DNA of 64,000 nt from Kaistia soli DSM 19436 (GCF_900129325.1 NZ_FQUP01000004.1:248001-312000), one strand, 5' to 3'. Positions 16,198 through 24,822 are shown, counted from the stretch's first letter. Notes: generated by a model from the sequence alone, not told the origin. Numbers and translations are program-made.

Positions 16198-16947
16198 TCA
16201 GACGGCAAACTCGAAATCGGCAACGAGCGGCAGGTGATCGGAGGCACGGCGCGCCAGCGGCGAGGCGACGACAAACGCGTCGCTCACGCGAAGCGGGCCG
16301 CGAAACCACAGATGGTCGAGACGCAACCAGGGCCGAAGGCTCGGAAAGGTCGCGCCGCGCCCTCCCGCCGGCTTCCGGCGATAGGCATTGGTCCAGCCCT
16401 GCGCGATCCGGCGAAAGCTCGGCGTTCCGGGAAAGGCGTTGAAGTCGCCGCCAAGCACCACCGGGCCGACAAGCGCGGGATCGCCCGCCCAGAACGGCCC
16501 AAGGAGATCGCGGATCTGGGGCGCCTGCTCATGCGGCAGCAAGCCTAGATGCGTGTTGACGACGGTGAGCGCATGGCCCTCGACCTCGACCGAGACACGA
16601 AGCGCACCACGCGGCTCGCCGGCAAGACGGCGCGGACCCGTCAGGGCACCCGCCTTGACGAGGGTCATGGGCAGCCGTGTCAGAACGGCATCGCCATAGT
16701 GCTCCTCGGCGAGGCTGAGCGCCGGATGGAAATGCCGCTGCATCGCCAGCGCTTCTGCGATCTGATGCGCCTGGTCGAGCCCGCCGGTCCGCAGCCGCCC
16801 GACATCGACCTCCTGCAGGAGGACGATGTCGGGAGCGCTTTCGGCGATCACGGCCGCGATCCGCTCGGGTGCGAGCTGACCGTCCGTGCCGATGCAGCTG
16901 TGCACGTTGTAGGAGAGAATGCGGACCACGGGGCTCCCGGGCGTCAT
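16198..16947 (-). CDS. Endonuclease/exonuclease/phosphatase family protein
   Basis: This 249-residue protein has the EEP superfamily motifs in order: ILSYNVH at the start, LLQEVD (metal-binding Glu), VVNTHLGLL, LGGDFNAFPGT (Asp-x-Asn), RLDHLWF, and the closing SDHLPLVADF with the catalytic Asp-His. The family includes DNases, inositol-phosphate phosphatases and sphingomyelinases. Next to a phospholipase D and a YbhN-like gene it corresponds to YbhP, so a role in lipid turnover is as likely as one in nucleic acids. No signal peptide is visible. Confidence 0.9.
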   Translation of the reverse strand: MTPGSPVVRILSYNVHSCIGTDGQLAPERIAAVIAESAPDIVLLQEVDVGRLRTGGLDQAHQIAEALAMQRHFHPALSLAEEHYGDAVLTRLPMTLVKAGALTGPRRLAGEPRGALRVSVEVEGHALTVVNTHLGLLPHEQAPQIRDLLGPFWAGDPALVGPVVLGGDFNAFPGTPSFRRIAQGWTNAYRRKPAGGRGATFPSLRPWLRLDHLWFRGPLRVSDAFVVASPLARRASDHLPLVADFEFAV

Positions 16948-17009
16948 GGGCGATGCTGACCCAATGACCGGCGCCGAAATTGGATGCCGAGGACGCGCTA
17001 TGTGCCGCG

Positions 17010-18476
17010 TCAGTCCTCCGCCATGCCGAGTGCGGCGCGGATGCGCGACTCGATCCGGATGGAAGGCGGCCGCTCCCGCGCGAGGCTGGAGAGGATGCCG
17101 GCCTCCTGCTCGCGGAAGAGAAGGCCGGTGATCGCGCGCACCAGCCGCGGCAGGCCGAATTTATGGCTTGAGATCGACACCTGCGAAATCCCGCCCATGC
17201 TCATCGCGCCAAGCGCATTGAAGGCGAAGATACGCTCGATGCCCGGAGCCTCGCCGGGAATACGTGGCTGGAACTGATAGCTGCGATTGAGATAGGGAAA
17301 TCCGAGGCGACCCGGCGCCGGATCATCCGCCGGCGGCACGAAGCGGTCACGCCAAAGCGCGGCATGGGCCGCGATGCGCCGCAGCTCCGGCCTGAGCGCC
17401 ATGTCGACCGTGACTCCGGTGGCCGCCACGACATGATCGAAGCGGAACGTCGCCTTGGGCGTCGTCACGGTGATCGCGTCGCCGTCCATGCCGATCGTCT
17501 CCCAGGGCGAACCGAGATGCATGCGGAAATTGTCGAAGCTCCAGGCCTTGTTGAAGTGATGCTCGGCCGGCGACTGGCTGAGACCGCCGAGCAGGCTGGA
17601 GAGCGCCCATTTGGTTTCGTCGGAGAGTTCGTGCGCATGGCCGAGATGTCCGGCGGTTTCGAAATCGCGCACGAGATCGACGAGCGGCAGACGTGGCCGC
17701 CGCATGAACATGTCGACCGATGCAGCGCCCGCGACCAGCGCGGCCACCGCCATGTCGAACGCAGCCGCTCCGGCGCCGAGAATGCCGATCCGCTTCCCCA
17801 CCAGCGCCTTGACGTCGATGATGTCGCTGGTGTGGTTGTAGCGCGCCGGCGGCAACGCATTTTCGATGAAGCTCGGCACCGTCCAGCGGCCGCCGCCGTC
17901 CATCCCGGTCGCGAGCACGACGAGACGCGCCCGCACCTTGCCGACAGCCCCGGCCTTGCGTGTCTCGAGCGTCACGCCATCCGCATCGAAGTCGATGTCG
18001 GTGACAGCGATATCATTCTCGATGGGCACGTCGACGACGCTGCGATACCAGCGCAACCAGGCCATCCAATCGGTTCGAGGCACGCGCTCGATCGCGTCCC
18101 ATGCGGCGCGGCCATGGCGGGCGATGAACCAGCTTCGAACCGAGAGGCTCGGAATGGCGCCCTCCCCGCCGGAAACCTCCTTCGGCGACCGGATCTCGTG
18201 CATCCGCGCATAGGTCTCCCAGACGCCCTCATAGCCCTGCGGGCTGCGGTCGAGCACGGCGATGTTGTCGACGCCGGCCCGCGCCAGCGCGTGGCCGAGG
18301 AAGAGGCCGGACTGGCCGCCGCCGATGATGGCGACATCAGCGATCCTCTCGCTGTTCTCGTAGCGGGGCGTCACCCAGGGCTTGGTCGCGAAGGCGGTGG
18401 CGGCGAGTTCATCGCGCGCCCGTTCGGCAAGCGCGGCAAGCCGCGCCTCGGCGGCGGAATCGAATATGGCTGTCAT
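17010..18476 (-). CDS. FAD/NAD(P)-binding monooxygenase-like protein
   Basis: The 488-residue flavoprotein has an N-terminal FAD dinucleotide fold (VAIIGGGQSGLFLGHALARAG) and a second NAD(P) fold (RIGILGAGAAAFDMAVAAL) in mid-protein, the plan of flavin-containing and Baeyer-Villiger-type monooxygenases. The late VVAATGVTVD matches the ATG motif of this class. The start at 18476 follows AGGGA; a longer frame would run through the LysR tail. It is downstream of the LysR gene with a 133-base gap that carries its own regulatory signals, including a LysR-type box and a leader that can mask the ribosome site. It probably oxygenates the compound taken up by the nearby importer. Confidence 0.87.
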   Translation of the reverse strand: MTAIFDSAAEARLAALAERARDELAATAFATKPWVTPRYENSERIADVAIIGGGQSGLFLGHALARAGVDNIAVLDRSPQGYEGVWETYARMHEIRSPKEVSGGEGAIPSLSVRSWFIARHGRAAWDAIERVPRTDWMAWLRWYRSVVDVPIENDIAVTDIDFDADGVTLETRKAGAVGKVRARLVVLATGMDGGGRWTVPSFIENALPPARYNHTSDIIDVKALVGKRIGILGAGAAAFDMAVAALVAGAASVDMFMRRPRLPLVDLVRDFETAGHLGHAHELSDETKWALSSLLGGLSQSPAEHHFNKAWSFDNFRMHLGSPWETIGMDGDAITVTTPKATFRFDHVVAATGVTVDMALRPELRRIAAHAALWRDRFVPPADDPAPGRLGFPYLNRSYQFQPRIPGEAPGIERIFAFNALGAMSMGGISQVSISSHKFGLPRLVRAITGLLFREQEAGILSSLARERPPSIRIESRIRAALGMAED

Positions 18477-18479
18477 GTT

Positions 18480-18548
18480 GCGTCCCTGATCGGCGACCCC
18501 GCTCGAGCGAGGCAATGGCGGCGCGGGACGCCGAAGCGTCAGGGACGC
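18480..18548 (-). promoter_or_regulatory. Putative ribosome-site-masking leader of the monooxygenase gene
   Basis: Ten-base perfect arms, GCGTCCCTGA (18480-18489 on the plus strand) and its complement (18539-18548), are 49 bases apart. On the mRNA the downstream arm contains the AGGGA ribosome site of the gene starting at 18476. A separate UUCG hairpin (GACGC/GCGTC, 18527-18540) abuts and partly competes with the upstream arm. Regulation by RNA folding or translation is inferred. Confidence 0.4.
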
Positions 18549-18609
18549 GGTATTCCCGAACCATGCCGCCATTCTGCCCGCGGCAGGCTGAAGGAGAAGC
18601 GGCGAATAC

Positions 18610-19596
18610 TCAGCGATCCGTTGCCGAAGCGGCAACGATCGCTGCCTCGCCGCGGCCTGAGCCCGCCAGGACCTCGACGACTTCGGCAGCAAAGCTCTGC
18701 ATCGCCTTCTTGATCTCTTCCAGCATGATCGCGCCGGCTGTCGGCAGCGTCCGGCCGAGCTTGGCATAGACAGTCAGCAGCGGCGGCTCGATCACAGGGT
18801 CGTTGATCGGGATGAACACCAGTTCGCGGGCACGGATCTCGCGCATGATGCCGATCGGCGTGCGGACGCCGACGCCGAGCCCGGCCTTCACCAGATTGGT
18901 GACCGCATCGGAGGCATTGGTCTCGATGAACGAATGGCGCGAGGTCCAGCCATTGATCAGCGAATAGAGTAGCGTGCCGCCACCGCTGCCCTCGCGCATC
19001 TGCACCATCTGTTCCTGCACGAGGTCGGACATCTTGAGGCTCGTGCGTGCGGTGATCGGATGACCGGGCGCCGCGATCGCGCCGATCGGCATCGCAGCCT
19101 CCCGCTCGACGGCGATGTCGGTGCGACGCGGCGGCGCCATCGCGATGCCGATATCCGCCGTGCCGTCGACGACGCTGGCCATGACGCCGAGCGCCGCCAT
19201 CACATCGACGGAGAAGGTCACCATCGGGAAGTCGGCATGGAAGGCCGCGAGGATCGTGGGCAGGAAATCCCGGGCGATGCCGTCCTCGCAGGCGAGCGCG
19301 ACATGGCCGCGCCTGAGGCCGCGCAGGTCGTCGATCTCCGACATCGCGCGGTCGAGATCGCGCTCCAGCCTCAGAACATAGCGATAAAGCACTTCCCCGG
19401 CCGCCGTCAGCCGAACGCCCTCGGCAAGCCGCTCGAACAGCTTGCACTCCATCTGGTCCTCGAGCTTAAGGATCTGGCGGTTGATCGCCGACGCCGCGAC
19501 ATGGAGATGCTCGGCGGCCTGGCGCATCGACCCGCACCGCACCGTCTCGCGGAAATAGCGCAGCGCCACGAGATGGACATGCATGAATGCGGACAT
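18610..19596 (-). CDS. LysR family transcriptional regulator
   Basis: A 328-residue LysR protein: winged helix-turn-helix at about residues 8-65 (AAEHLHVAASAINRQILKLE is the HTH), then a two-lobed periplasmic-binding-like effector domain. The ATG at 19596 is used; another at 19584 is possible, and neither has a strong ribosome site. The gene lies between the importer/luciferase-like operon and the flavin monooxygenase gene. Both targets carry the 19-base box CGTTGC-N7-GCAACG, one of them inside the 3' end of this gene. The regulator thus very likely activates both units, with the imported compound or a breakdown product as effector. Confidence 0.92.
   Translation of the reverse strand: MSAFMHVHLVALRYFRETVRCGSMRQAAEHLHVAASAINRQILKLEDQMECKLFERLAEGVRLTAAGEVLYRYVLRLERDLDRAMSEIDDLRGLRRGHVALACEDGIARDFLPTILAAFHADFPMVTFSVDVMAALGVMASVVDGTADIGIAMAPPRRTDIAVEREAAMPIGAIAAPGHPITARTSLKMSDLVQEQMVQMREGSGGGTLLYSLINGWTSRHSFIETNASDAVTNLVKAGLGVGVRTPIGIMREIRARELVFIPINDPVIEPPLLTVYAKLGRTLPTAGAIMLEEIKKAMQSFAAEVVEVLAGSGRGEAAIVAASATDR
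18618..18636 (-). promoter_or_regulatory. LysR-type box upstream of the flavin monooxygenase gene
   Basis: CGTTGC (18618-18623), seven bases, GCAACG (18631-18636). It contains T-N11-A within a 15-base dyad, the classic LysR motif. It overlaps the last codons of the LysR gene and lies 142 bases upstream of the monooxygenase start. A GAATAC -10-like element sits 75 bases from its centre. Confidence 0.6.
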
Positions 19597-19770
19597 GGCG
19601 ACCAATACTGGCCGGCAGACCGGCCCGTTGGAGGGGCGTGCCACGACTTCTATGGCTGGTGGACCGCCCCCGCAAGGCGGCGTCCGCCGCCGTCCATCGG
19701 CTCGTCACGCAACTAGAGCCATCGGTGATCGATGACGACTTCGACGGCGGACCGCTGAGCCCGTGTTGGA

Positions 19771-20781
19771 TCAGGCGACGGAGCGCGTGAGGGCGGTTCT
19801 GTTGAGCGCGAGGCGCGGGCGAACCTCGTCCTGGACGAGCGACATCGACCGCCGCACATCCTCGGTCGCGAGGCCGGGGATCTGCACCATGACGTCGAGC
19901 TGGTCGATGCCGGTGGTCTCGACATAGGCGTCGAGTTCAGCCGCGACCTCCTCGGGCGACCCGATGATGAAGCTGGCGAGCCGCCGCTTTTCCTCGTCGG
20001 TCTGCGGAGCGGCGGACGCGGCGCCGCTCTCGACGGCCTGCTTGTGATAGCCCTTGCCGAGCATGAGGCGGAAATAGCTCTCGCCCGCCACGCGGCTGCG
20101 CTCGATGGCTTCGGCCCGCGTCGGAGCGACGAAGACGAGCCGAACGCCGCGTGTCAGCCCCTTGCCGCCAGAGGCACGGTAGCGCGCCACATAGGGCGCC
20201 TGGACATGCGGCATCTCGGCCTGTCCGATGACGAGATTGACGCCCCGCGCCGCGAGATGATCGATGCTGCCTTCATCCCGCGCGGCGGCCCAGATGTTGC
20301 GGAGGATCGAGGGATCGGGGCGCGGCGCGATCGCCGGCCCGATCTCCCCTGAAAGAATGCCGATCAGTTCGTCGAGCAAGGCGCGGAAACGCGCCGCCTT
20401 GGTGGCGCGGTCCTCCTCGACGATCTGGTTGGCGCCGAGCCCGACGCCGAATTCGACCCGGCCCTCGGTGAGGAGATGCAGCAGGCTCATTTCCTCGGCG
20501 GTGCGCTGGGCGCTGGTCGTCGAGAGCACGCGAACGCCAGTTCCAACGCGGATCCGCTTCGTGAGGGCCGCGATATGGGCCAGGAAGATTTCGGAGGCCG
20601 GGATACGGCCATAGAAGGGATTTTCGGGGCGCACATGATGATGCTCGCCGATCCAGACCGAGGAAAAGCCGAGCGCGTCGGCATGGACGATCTCGTCGAG
20701 CGCGGTGCGGATGGCGTCGCGATCGCTGACATCGTTCGCCGCCCACATCTGATTCATGATGCCCATCGGCGCGAAAGCCAT
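19771..20781 (-). CDS. Luciferase-like flavin-dependent monooxygenase
   Basis: The 336-residue TIM-barrel protein belongs to the bacterial luciferase-like (LLM) class. Visible features are DALGFSSVWIGEHHHV near residue 40, VGTGVRVLSTTSAQRTAEEM, and GRVEFGVGLGAN. These enzymes use reduced FMN, from a separate reductase, and O2 to cleave or oxygenate sulfonates, chelators, long-chain alkanes and other compounds. It is the last gene of an operon with an SsuABC/TauABC-type importer (14-base gap to the permease), which favours an organosulfur or similar small substrate. That substrate is inferred. No partner flavin reductase lies in the window. Confidence 0.9.
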   Translation of the reverse strand: MAFAPMGIMNQMWAANDVSDRDAIRTALDEIVHADALGFSSVWIGEHHHVRPENPFYGRIPASEIFLAHIAALTKRIRVGTGVRVLSTTSAQRTAEEMSLLHLLTEGRVEFGVGLGANQIVEEDRATKAARFRALLDELIGILSGEIGPAIAPRPDPSILRNIWAAARDEGSIDHLAARGVNLVIGQAEMPHVQAPYVARYRASGGKGLTRGVRLVFVAPTRAEAIERSRVAGESYFRLMLGKGYHKQAVESGAASAAPQTDEEKRRLASFIIGSPEEVAAELDAYVETTGIDQLDVMVQIPGLATEDVRRSMSLVQDEVRPRLALNRTALTRSVA

Positions 20782-20795
20782 GGCGTTCTCCTCTC

Positions 20796-21641
20796 CTAAT
20801 CTGAAATAGGGCGCTGCCGGGTCAGCCAGGGCGCGAGACGCGCTTCGGCGAGGACGACCAAGCCGTAGACGGCCATGCTGACGACGGTGCCGATCAGCAC
20901 CGCCGCCCAGACCTGCGGCATGCGGTACTGGCTGCCATAGAGCACGATGAGATGGCCGAGCCCGCGATCAGCCGCGATCCATTCCGCGACGATCGCCGCC
21001 ACGAAACAGGCGCAAGCCGAGATCTTCAGCGCGTTGAAAAGAAACGGCACGGAGGCCGGCAGGCGCACCATGACGAGTTCCTGACGGGGCGAGGCCGAGA
21101 GCGTGTAGAGCAGCTCCATCACCTCGGCATCGGCGCTTCGGAGGCCCCTGAGCGCATTCACCAGCATCGGGAAGAAAACGAGGAAGACGGTGACGAAAAC
21201 CTTTGGCGCCATGCCGTTGCCGAACCACAGGATCAGCGCTGGCGCGATGGCGACGATCGGCACGGCCTGCGCGGCCATCGCGAGGGGATAGACAGTGCGG
21301 CGCGAAAGATCCGAATAGAGGAACGCCACCGCGAGTGCGAGGCCCAGCAGATTGCCAAGCACGAAACCGCTCAGCGCCTCCATCGTGGTATAGGCGGCAT
21401 GGTAGAAGAGGTTGCCCCCATCAATCGCGAAGGCGCCGGCGATGGCGGTCGGAGACGGCAGGATCAGCGGCGAGATCGCGCCGGATGCCGCGAGACCCTG
21501 CCAGAGCGCCAGCACGATGATGAGCACGGCAAGCGGCGCCAGGACGGCGCGTGGCCGGCTCGACAGTGCCCGCGCGGTCGGCCCGAGCCCGGGCCATGAG
21601 AGACTGCCGGACTTGGCGATGGCTTCAGTTTGCAGGGCCAT
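20796..21641 (-). CDS. ABC transporter permease, SsuC/TauC type (second)
   Basis: A 281-residue inner-membrane protein with six helices and the BPD_transp_1 EAA-like region (ELLYTLSASPRQELVMVRLP). The N-terminal cytoplasmic lead of about 30 residues and the late AEWIAADRGLGHLIV match permeases for sulfonates, nitrate and pyrimidine precursors. It is 12 bases downstream of another permease gene, so the importer is probably built from two different permeases, unlike the usual homodimer of SsuC. The luciferase-like gene follows after 14 bases. Confidence 0.93.
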   Translation of the reverse strand: MALQTEAIAKSGSLSWPGLGPTARALSSRPRAVLAPLAVLIIVLALWQGLAASGAISPLILPSPTAIAGAFAIDGGNLFYHAAYTTMEALSGFVLGNLLGLALAVAFLYSDLSRRTVYPLAMAAQAVPIVAIAPALILWFGNGMAPKVFVTVFLVFFPMLVNALRGLRSADAEVMELLYTLSASPRQELVMVRLPASVPFLFNALKISACACFVAAIVAEWIAADRGLGHLIVLYGSQYRMPQVWAAVLIGTVVSMAVYGLVVLAEARLAPWLTRQRPISD

Positions 21642-21653
21642 GTGCCGCCTTCC

Positions 21654-22487
21654 CTAAAGCTCGGCCGCCGTCGCGGTCCAGCGATGCAACAACCGCTCGA
21701 GGATCACGACGATGGCAAGGAGAAGCAGTGTCAGCACCGCCGCGACGATGATCGCAGCCCAGAGCGTCGGCAGCTTGAAGTACTGGCTGGAGATAACGAC
21801 GAGATAGCCGAGCCCCTGATTGGCGCCGATCCACTCGGCGACCAGCGCGCTGATGAAGGCGATCGAGGCGCTGACCTTCAGCGCCGCGAAGAGATAGGGC
21901 AGCGATGCCGGCCAATCGACTATTCTGAGGCGCTGCCAGCGGCTCGCCGAAAGGGTGTGCAGCATCTCGTGATAGTCGACATCCGCCGAGGCCAGGCCAC
22001 GCATCATGTTGAGGAAGGCCGGGAAATACACGGCGATCGACACCACCGCGATCACCGGCGGCTGGCCGCGTCCGAGCACGATGACGAGAAGCGGCGTGAA
22101 GGCGATGATCGGGATGGCGCGCGAGATCAGCGCGAAGGGATAGAAGGCATCCTTCAGCAGCCCTGAATAGGAAAAGAGGATCGCCATCACGACGGCGACG
22201 ATATTGCCGATCAGGAACCCGGCGACCGCCTCGCCCATCGTCGCGAGCGCGTGCTTGGTGAGCACGGGGTAGTTGCGGATGAACTCGTTGAGGATCGCGT
22301 CCGGCGCCGGAAGGATATAGCGCGGGATGACGCCCGTGGCCGACAGCACGGCCCAGAGCCCGACAAGCGCGATGACGAACAGCGCCGGCGGCAGGATCAG
22401 CCCGAGAGGGACATTGATCTGCGGCCGCGTCCTCGCGCTTTCGCTTCGTTCAGTCGCTCCGGCATCGGCGAGCGAGAGAGAACTCAT
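21654..22487 (-). CDS. ABC transporter permease, SsuC/TauC type (first)
   Basis: A 277-residue paralogue of the downstream permease, with six hydrophobic helices and conserved segments ILPAPDAILNEFI, LHTLSASRWQRLRIVDWPAS and AEWIGANQGLGYLVV. Its start lies 100 bases after the end of the binding-protein gene; the gap contains a terminator-like hairpin with a T-run that may limit read-through. Two permease genes in one operon suggest a heterodimeric membrane channel. Confidence 0.93.
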   Translation of the reverse strand: MSSLSLADAGATERSESARTRPQINVPLGLILPPALFVIALVGLWAVLSATGVIPRYILPAPDAILNEFIRNYPVLTKHALATMGEAVAGFLIGNIVAVVMAILFSYSGLLKDAFYPFALISRAIPIIAFTPLLVIVLGRGQPPVIAVVSIAVYFPAFLNMMRGLASADVDYHEMLHTLSASRWQRLRIVDWPASLPYLFAALKVSASIAFISALVAEWIGANQGLGYLVVISSQYFKLPTLWAAIIVAAVLTLLLLAIVVILERLLHRWTATAAEL

Positions 22488-22536
22488 GATCCTGCTCCGC
22501 GGCTAAGGACATCGCGGCCGGCGGGCCGGCCCATGG

Positions 22537-22572
22537 AAAAGGTGCGCGAAGGTCAGTGAACGCTCGCGCACC
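22537..22572 (-). terminator. Terminator-like attenuator hairpin after the NMT1-type binding-protein gene
   Basis: On the minus strand a 9-base perfect stem (GGTGCGCGA at 22541-22549 pairing with 22564-22572) with a 14-base loop is followed directly by TTTT (22540-22537). It starts 15 bases after the stop codon of the binding-protein gene. Operon genes continue downstream, so it is likely a partial terminator. Confidence 0.65.
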
Positions 22573-22587
22573 CTGGCTGGACGCCGG

Positions 22588-23631
22588 CTACATCTTGGGC
22601 GGCGCGACCTTTTCGAGGATCTCCGTGGTCAGGAGCGGGGTCGGGTCGATCTTGGTATCCGTGACCTTGGACAGGAAGGTGTTCTCCGCCGTCTCGGCCC
22701 AGGTCTTCGGATTGATCCAGAAAATGCCCTTCTCGGCGGTCAGCGCGTCCTTCATGTAGAGCGCCTGCTTCTGCGCCTGGTAGGTCTGCTGATCGATATC
22801 GAGACCATCGGTGAAGCCGCCATCGACCATGAACTTGGCCGCGGCATCAGGATCCTTGAAGAAGGCTTCCCAGGCCTTGATCTCAGCGCGGAGATACTTG
22901 ACCAGCAATTCCTTCTTGGCCGGATCGTTGAAGAAGCTCTCCTGCACGAAATAGGAATCGTTCTGGGAGTTGAGGCCGAATTCGCCAAACGAGAACACGT
23001 TCACCGGAACGCCGGCGGCCTCGATGAGCCGAGGCTCGTTGAAGGCAAAGGTCGTGACCTCGCAGTCGATCCGGCCGGCGATCAGGACGGAAATGTCGTT
23101 CGGGCCGATCGTCGTGGTCTCGACCTTCGTCGGATCGATGCCGTTCTTGCTCATGAAAAGATCAGCGAAGGGCTTGGCCGGCGTCTTGATGCCGAGGCGT
23201 TTGCCCTCAAGGTCCTTGGCCTTCTCGACGCCAGAATCCTTGCGGCAGGTCATTGCGACCGGCGTCTTCTGGAATTCGGCTGCGAAGACCTTGAACTTAC
23301 CGCCCTGCGCGGTGCCGGCGAGGATCAACTCGGGATTGGAGATGCCGATATCGACGGTGCCGGCGGAGACCATCTGCACCTGGTCAACGCCCTGTCCCGC
23401 CGGAACGACGGCGACGTCGAGGCCCTCTTCCTTGAAGAAGCCCATCTTCAGCGCGTATTCGGGGCCGAAGGATTCGACATTCGGCACATAGCCGAGGACG
23501 ACGGAGAGCTTCTGCAGATCCTCCGCGTGGGCAGCGCCGCTCGCGAGCGCCATGAGGCCGAGGCCGAGCGCCGCGCCGGCGATGCGCCGAGGACGCTTGG
23601 TTTCGAGGAGCGGGGACAGTCCGGTAGTCAT
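22588..23631 (-). CDS. ABC substrate-binding protein, NMT1/SsuA-like
   Basis: The 347-residue protein has a twin-charged N-terminus, a hydrophobic core and an AHA-ED cleavage region near residue 36, so it is exported. Features of the NMT1/SsuA/TauA family include LGYVPNVESFGPEYALKMGF, FFKEEGLDVAVVPAGQGVD and the KDLEGKRLGIKTP strand. It should bind a small organic compound such as a sulfonate, a thiamine-precursor-like pyrimidine or another heterocycle. It is nine bases downstream of the ATPase gene. The gene is followed by a hairpin, consistent with higher expression than the permeases. Confidence 0.9.
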   Translation of the reverse strand: MTTGLSPLLETKRPRRIAGAALGLGLMALASGAAHAEDLQKLSVVLGYVPNVESFGPEYALKMGFFKEEGLDVAVVPAGQGVDQVQMVSAGTVDIGISNPELILAGTAQGGKFKVFAAEFQKTPVAMTCRKDSGVEKAKDLEGKRLGIKTPAKPFADLFMSKNGIDPTKVETTTIGPNDISVLIAGRIDCEVTTFAFNEPRLIEAAGVPVNVFSFGEFGLNSQNDSYFVQESFFNDPAKKELLVKYLRAEIKAWEAFFKDPDAAAKFMVDGGFTDGLDIDQQTYQAQKQALYMKDALTAEKGIFWINPKTWAETAENTFLSKVTDTKIDPTPLLTTEILEKVAPPKM

Positions 23632-23640
23632 CAGCGTCTC

Positions 23641-24471
23641 CTAGTGGATGGCAAAGGCGGGGATGGGATGGGATGCGGGGCGAGCGCTGCTGGCAGGCCC
23701 GTGCAGCGCATGGCGAAGCTCGGCCTCGTAGGCACCGAAAGCAGGATCATCGCGCATGGCGTTGGTGCGATCGTGGCCGAAGCCGATCTCGACCCGGTGC
23801 GAGATTCGTCCGGGCCGCGGCGACATCACGGCGACAGTGTCAGACAGGATGATGGCCTCACTGATCGAATGGGTGACCAGCAGGAGCGTCGCCGACGTCT
23901 CCTTCAGGATCCGCAGCAGCTCGAAATTGAGCTTCTCGCGCGTGATCTCGTCGAGCGCGCCGAACGGCTCGTCCATCAACAAGAAGCGCGGCTTCAGAGT
24001 CAGCGCTCGGGCAATGGCCGCGCGCTGGCGCATGCCGCCGGAAAGCTCCGACGGGAATGCCTGCTCGAAACCCTTGAGGCCCACGAGTTCGATGGCTTCC
24101 TCGGCGCTGCGGCGCCGCGCTGCCTTGTCGACGCCCGCGACCTCGAGCCCAAGTTCGACATTGGCGAGGATCTTGCGCCAGGGCAGCATCGTCGATTGCT
24201 GCGAGACGAGCGCAAAGGTGCGGGCCGACCGCGCCTCGGCCGGCGAGACGCCGCCGACGAGCGCAACGCCGCTTGTCGGCTTGACGATGTCAGCCAGAAT
24301 GCGAAGCAGAGTCGATTTACCACAGCCGGAGGCGCCGATCAGCGACGCCCATCCGCCTTCAGGAATATCGAGCGTGCAGCCGGTGAGCGCCGTTGTCACC
24401 TGGTCCCGCCGGCGATAGACCATGCCGACATCGCGGATCGTCAGGCCGCCGCTGCGCGAGGATGAACCCAT
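23641..24471 (-). CDS. ABC transporter ATPase, SsuB/TauB type
   Basis: A 276-residue ATPase with Walker A (GASGCGKSTLLRIL), Q-loop (SQQSTMLPWR), signature LSGGMRQRAAIARAL, Walker B (RFLLMDEPFGALDE) and the switch His (VTHSISEA). The MLPW segment is typical of nitrate/sulfonate/taurine importers. It is the first gene of the operon ATPase, binding protein, two permeases, luciferase-like monooxygenase. The ATG at 24471 is taken as the start, though one five codons upstream is possible. A LysR-type box with an extra dyad lies about 240 bases upstream. Confidence 0.94.
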   Translation of the reverse strand: MGSSSRSGGLTIRDVGMVYRRRDQVTTALTGCTLDIPEGGWASLIGASGCGKSTLLRILADIVKPTSGVALVGGVSPAEARSARTFALVSQQSTMLPWRKILANVELGLEVAGVDKAARRRSAEEAIELVGLKGFEQAFPSELSGGMRQRAAIARALTLKPRFLLMDEPFGALDEITREKLNFELLRILKETSATLLLVTHSISEAIILSDTVAVMSPRPGRISHRVEIGFGHDRTNAMRDDPAFGAYEAELRHALHGPASSARPASHPIPAFAIH

Positions 24472-24822
24472 CAGACTACACTCCATCGGGCCGTCTTGGC
24501 GGACGGTTCCGGCTGGACGTTCAGTGATGGCCCTCGAACGCCGTCTTCCGACGGAGATGGTCGTTTTTCCCTGCGCGGCCCTCGATCTTCTGGACCAGTC
24601 CGCTGTTCCCCTTCGGGACCAGCGGATTGACCGAGATCAATTATCGGGCTCGCGGGACGAACTCTGACGGGGGTGCAGCAAGGGCAGAAGAGCCGTTTTC
24701 GATACGGAGCGTTGCGATATCGGCAACGCCCCCGTTGCCGATAATTGAAGGCTGCGGATCATGGCGCGGCAATGCTCCGCGCAACCGCGGAGATCAGCGG
24801 CATGGCGCCGTCGGACGCCGTG
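24472..24822. other. 351-base intergenic region upstream of the SsuB-type operon
   Basis: No gene was seen in this stretch. On the minus strand it contains a GATAAT -10-like element (24640-24645) with a poor -35 at 17-base spacing, as expected of an activator-dependent promoter. About 76 bases upstream lies the LysR-type box, extended into a longer dyad. Smaller inverted repeats occur at 24488-24505 and 24533-24560 without a clear role. Confidence 0.5.
24710..24743 (-). promoter_or_regulatory. LysR-type box plus adjoining 10-base dyad upstream of the SsuB-type operon
   Basis: CGTTGC (24710-24715), seven bases, GCAACG (24723-24728) match the box at 18618 in half-sites and spacing. A second, perfect dyad, TATCGGCAAC (24718-24727) and its complement (24734-24743) around GCCCCC, shares the central half-site. 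Three GTTGC half-sites in a row could serve as the recognition and activation sites of a LysR tetramer. Confidence 0.65.

Noticed and set aside
19597-19770. A third LysR-type box in front of the LysR gene for autoregulation
   Set aside because: Only one GCAAC half-site and an unrelated CATCG dyad were found; the CGTTGC-N7-GCAACG pattern is absent.
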